Shown: piece by piece, positions 30,041-32,354 of the stretch
How the letters are laid out: each line of letters begins with the position of its first letter
How positions within the stretch are numbered: the first letter of the stretch is position 1
Origin: Actinomycetota bacterium
GTDB taxonomy: Bacteria; Actinomycetota; Actinomycetes; Nanopelagicales; Nanopelagicaceae
Length of the DNA: 32,354 nt
Direction of reading: 5' to 3'
Assembly: GCA_009700365.1 (NCBI GenBank)
Contig: WLME01000001.1
Span: 1 to 32,354 of the forward strand
The notes under the pieces: generated by a model
Databases searched by the model: none
Told to the model about the DNA's origin: nothing
Seen by the model: only the letters and a program-made list of their open reading frames with translations
Made by a program: the position numbers and the translations under genes

Positions 30041-32205
30041 TAAGCCTTATCTATATATTCAGAAGCTGCATCCGCTTGAATGTCTGCAAGCTCTGTCGCT
30101 AAAAGTGGGAACTGTGAAAGTCCTAATTCGAGAATTATAGATGCATCTTCACGTGCCTGCTCAATCATCGATTCGTCCCTAAGAACTCGCAGCAATCGCA
30201 GGTGTGAACGCCCTCCTGATTGGCTAACACCTAATACATCTCCTTCGCGTCTTTGCTCGAGATCTATGCGAGAGAGTTCAAATCCATCGAGAGTTCCAGC
30301 AACTGCATCTAGTCGCTCTCGTGCTGATGTCTCTGCCGGGGCACTTGTGACAAGTAGACAGAGACCTGGGGATGTTCCACGACCAACGCGACCACGCAGC
30401 TGGTGCAACTGAGAAACACCGAAGCGATCGGCATCCATAATGACCATCACTGTTGCATTCGGAACATCGACTCCGACTTCGATGACAGTTGTTGAGATCA
30501 AGACATCAATTTCTTTATCCGTAAATGCTCTCATCGTTGAATCTTTGAGCTCTGCACTCTGTCGGCCATGGAGTGGTGCCACCTTTACGGTTTTGAGTGC
30601 TCCTCCAGAGAGAAGTGGCCCAAGCTCTTCGACAGAAGCAATCTCTGTACTGCTCTCTCCCATGAGGAAATCAATATCAGAATCTTCAGGAGTTCCTGCA
30701 GAAATTCGCGGAGCAACGATGTATGCCTGATGTCCCTGTGAGACTTCTTCGGTGATTCGCTCCCATGCTCGCTCTAAGAAACCTGGTTTCTCGAGAACAG
30801 GGATTACATGCGTTGTGATGGGTTGTCGACCCAATGGCAATTCGCGCAACGTTGATACATCGAGATCTCCGAAGACGGTCATTGCAACAGTTCTAGGAAT
30901 TGGAGTCGCTGTCATCACAAGAAGATGTGGAGGATTCTGCGCCTTGCTCTTGAGAGCATCGCGTTGTTCGACACCAAAGCGATGTTGTTCATCGACAACG
31001 ATGAGACCTAGATCGTTAAATGCAACGCTCTCACCCAAGAGAGCATGGGTTCCAATCACAATTCCTGCAGCACCCGATGCAGCAAGTGCAAGTGCATCCT
31101 TTCGTGCAGCTGCACTTTGTGAGCCTGTAATGAGAGTTACTTGTGTCGCGATATCTGAGCCACCGAGCATGCCGCCTTGTGAAAGAGGACCGAGAAGTTT
31201 TTCAATAGTGCGAAGGTGTTGGGCAGCAAGTACTTCGGTAGGTGCAAGAAGGGCTGCTTGTCCCCCGTTATCAATGACGGACAACATTGCGCGCAGCGCC
31301 ACAACAGTCTTACCTGAACCAACTTCACCTTGCAGCAAGCGATGCATAGGGTGCGGTTGCGCCACATCATCGGCGATTTCCTTTGCAACTTCTTTCTGGC
31401 CCGCAGTAAGTTCGTAGGGAAGAGATGCATCGAGTGCATCGAGTAGCCCACCGCTGCGTGCAGGTCTTGCCACTGCATCGAGATTTTTGAGTTCTTTCCG
31501 CCTTGTTAAAAGAAGCAATTGCAAGAGGAATGCTTCATCGTATGTGATGCGTTGGCGCGCTTTCTCGGCAGTATCGAGATCTACTGGATTGTGAAGTTGC
31601 ACAATTGCTTGATGCAGAGTCGGATAGCCATATTTTTCACGTATGGATTCGGGCAAGAAATCTGGAACTTCATCGAGGGCGCCTACTGCTAATTCAATGC
31701 ACTGAGCAATCTTCCACGATGGCAACTTTGCACTTGCCGGATACATAGGCAGATACTTGCCAGCAAAACTTTCGACAGCCGCATCAACATCATTGCCATC
31801 TGCAATGAGCTCATAATCTGGGTGGGCCAGTTGTCTTTTCCCGTTGAAGACGCCAACTTTGCCTGCGAAGAGACCTTGTTTACCGACCTTGAGCTCTTTC
31901 TCGCGCCAGGCTTGGTTGAAGAAGGTGAGCGATAACTTCGCTGATCCATCGGTGACGATTACTTCGAGAATATTTCCTTTACGGCCCTGCAATCTGCGGC
32001 TAGATGCGCTAAAGATTTCAGCGAGAATTGTTACCTCATCGCCTTCATTGAGCTCTGAAATATTGGAAAGCTCGCCACGTACTAAATACCTGCGAGGGTA
32101 GTGATGGAGTAAATCTCCAACGGTTGTATAGCCAAATAAATCTTTCAGCACTTTTGTAGTGCGATCACCCAGGACTCCGACGAGTTTGGAATCAAGGGTG
32201 GCCAT
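30040..32205 (-). CDS. recG: ATP-dependent DNA helicase RecG
   Basis: RecG reverses stalled replication forks and migrates Holliday junctions. The 721 residues have the N-terminal wedge (OB) domain at roughly 50-140, with VTILAEIFSASSRR. The helicase core shows Walker A GEVGSGKT (293-300), the DEQH box (405-408), TATPIPRT and, near the C terminus, QLRGRVGRG. The length is normal. The start ATG at 32205 has an AAGGAG ribosome binding site 11 nt upstream, so it is not leaderless. Downstream it overlaps rsmD by one base. Confidence 0.97.
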   Translation of the reverse strand: MATLDSKLVGVLGDRTTKVLKDLFGYTTVGDLLHHYPRRYLVRGELSNISELNEGDEVTILAEIFSASSRRLQGRKGNILEVIVTDGSAKLSLTFFNQAWREKELKVGKQGLFAGKVGVFNGKRQLAHPDYELIADGNDVDAAVESFAGKYLPMYPASAKLPSWKIAQCIELAVGALDEVPDFLPESIREKYGYPTLHQAIVQLHNPVDLDTAEKARQRITYDEAFLLQLLLLTRRKELKNLDAVARPARSGGLLDALDASLPYELTAGQKEVAKEIADDVAQPHPMHRLLQGEVGSGKTVVALRAMLSVIDNGGQAALLAPTEVLAAQHLRTIEKLLGPLSQGGMLGGSDIATQVTLITGSQSAAARKDALALAASGAAGIVIGTHALLGESVAFNDLGLIVVDEQHRFGVEQRDALKSKAQNPPHLLVMTATPIPRTVAMTVFGDLDVSTLRELPLGRQPITTHVIPVLEKPGFLERAWERITEEVSQGHQAYIVAPRISAGTPEDSDIDFLMGESSTEIASVEELGPLLSGGALKTVKVAPLHGRQSAELKDSTMRAFTDKEIDVLISTTVIEVGVDVPNATVMVIMDADRFGVSQLHQLRGRVGRGTSPGLCLLVTSAPAETSARERLDAVAGTLDGFELSRIDLEQRREGDVLGVSQSGGRSHLRLLRVLRDESMIEQAREDASIILELGLSQFPLLATELADIQADAASEYIDKA

Positions 32206-32354
32206 GGCGTTATTCTCTCCTTACAAGTGCTCACTCGACCTTACTTTTCGCATGGATTTTGGCGGATTCGCCCTATCCCGCCCCCTATTGCTACCCTTAC
32301 GCCCTGTTCCTCGTAGGAACGAGAATTCTTTAGATCTAAGGAATTTGTAATCTA
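32206..32354. other. Region upstream of recG with two inverted repeats
   Basis: The 149 nt to the window edge hold the recG ribosome binding site (32217-32222), a GTTCC/GGAAC hairpin with a 5-base loop at 32306-32320, and a 22-nt near-perfect palindrome at 32324-32345 centred on AGATCT. One G-T pair is its only imperfection. No T-run follows. A minus-strand frame is open through the region but ends in a run of rare Arg and Gly codons, so I do not call a gene. It may hold a terminator for the gene upstream of recG. Confidence 0.4.

Noticed and set aside
30752..31417. Long plus-strand reading frame (221 codons) opposite recG
   Set aside because: It is antisense to the helicase core and its composition (Ser, Arg, Cys, Pro-rich) is a shadow of recG codon bias.
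32221..32353. Minus-strand open frame, Arg/Lys/Gly-rich, ending at the recG ribosome binding site
   Set aside because: It could be the end of an upstream gene, but uses many AGG, GGG and CGG codons unlike the neighbours and covers two inverted repeats. Sequence beyond the edge would decide.
1..32354. Mobile elements, CRISPR arrays, toxin-antitoxin or defence genes
   Set aside because: No transposase, integrase, direct-repeat array or paired small toxin/antitoxin genes were found; all reading frames with support are core genes.

Overview
This window is a dense, ordinary-looking stretch of a small-genome, mid-to-low-GC actinobacterial chromosome. By eye the base composition is AT-leaning. The phylum call rests on several families: DUF3159, DUF3093 and DUF4193, a SepIVA-like septation protein, a paired CeoB/CeoC-type TrkA, and an amt-glnB-glnD cluster next to ffh and ftsY. 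Gene order also follows Mycobacterium. AT-leaning DNA, tiny gaps, overlapping genes and several shortened proteins suggest a streamlined lineage such as the freshwater Nanopelagicales (acI). That placement is inference. I see no insertion sequence, prophage, CRISPR array, tRNA or rRNA, and no new defence or biosynthetic system.

Layout: I call 32 protein genes, 29 on the minus strand. From the left: dxs (cut by the window edge, about 200 C-terminal residues missing), acnA, and a TRAM-domain RNA methyltransferase. Then come two plus-strand trkA genes. A thioesterase-dut-DUF3159 operon runs back towards them. DUF3093 (plus) and DUF4193 (minus) follow. Next is miaB-miaA-dapF-hflX (minus), a ferritin-like acyl-ACP desaturase, and rpsP-KH-rimM-trmD. 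Then ftsY-amt-glnB-glnD-ffh, smc, and coaD-sepIVA-like-DUF177-rpmF-rnc. Finally recG-rsmD.

Functions: the genes cover isoprenoid precursor synthesis (dxs), the TCA cycle (acnA), tRNA and rRNA modification (miaA, miaB, trmD, rsmD, TRAM methyltransferase), ribosome proteins and assembly (rpsP, rimM, KH, rpmF, hflX, rnc), protein targeting (ffh, ftsY), chromosome organisation and repair (smc, recG, dut), nitrogen sensing and ammonium uptake (amt, glnB, glnD), CoA and diaminopimelate synthesis (coaD, dapF), and septation.

What deserves a second look is mostly regulatory or about starts. (1) rnc can only be read in full from a CTG start one base after the rpmF stop; the first conventional start would remove half the catalytic site. 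(2) Ten genes carry a TANNNT element exactly 6-7 nt before ATG/GTG, the signature of leaderless transcription. (3) Two GlnR-box-like AC-n9-AC pairs lie upstream of amt. (4) A perfect 18-bp palindrome sits just before acnA. (5) SepIVA and FtsY are shortened, and S16 has a long acidic tail. Coordinates of dxs, rimM, rpsP, amt, DUF3093, DUF4193, coaD, rpmF and rnc were set by reading the starts directly.
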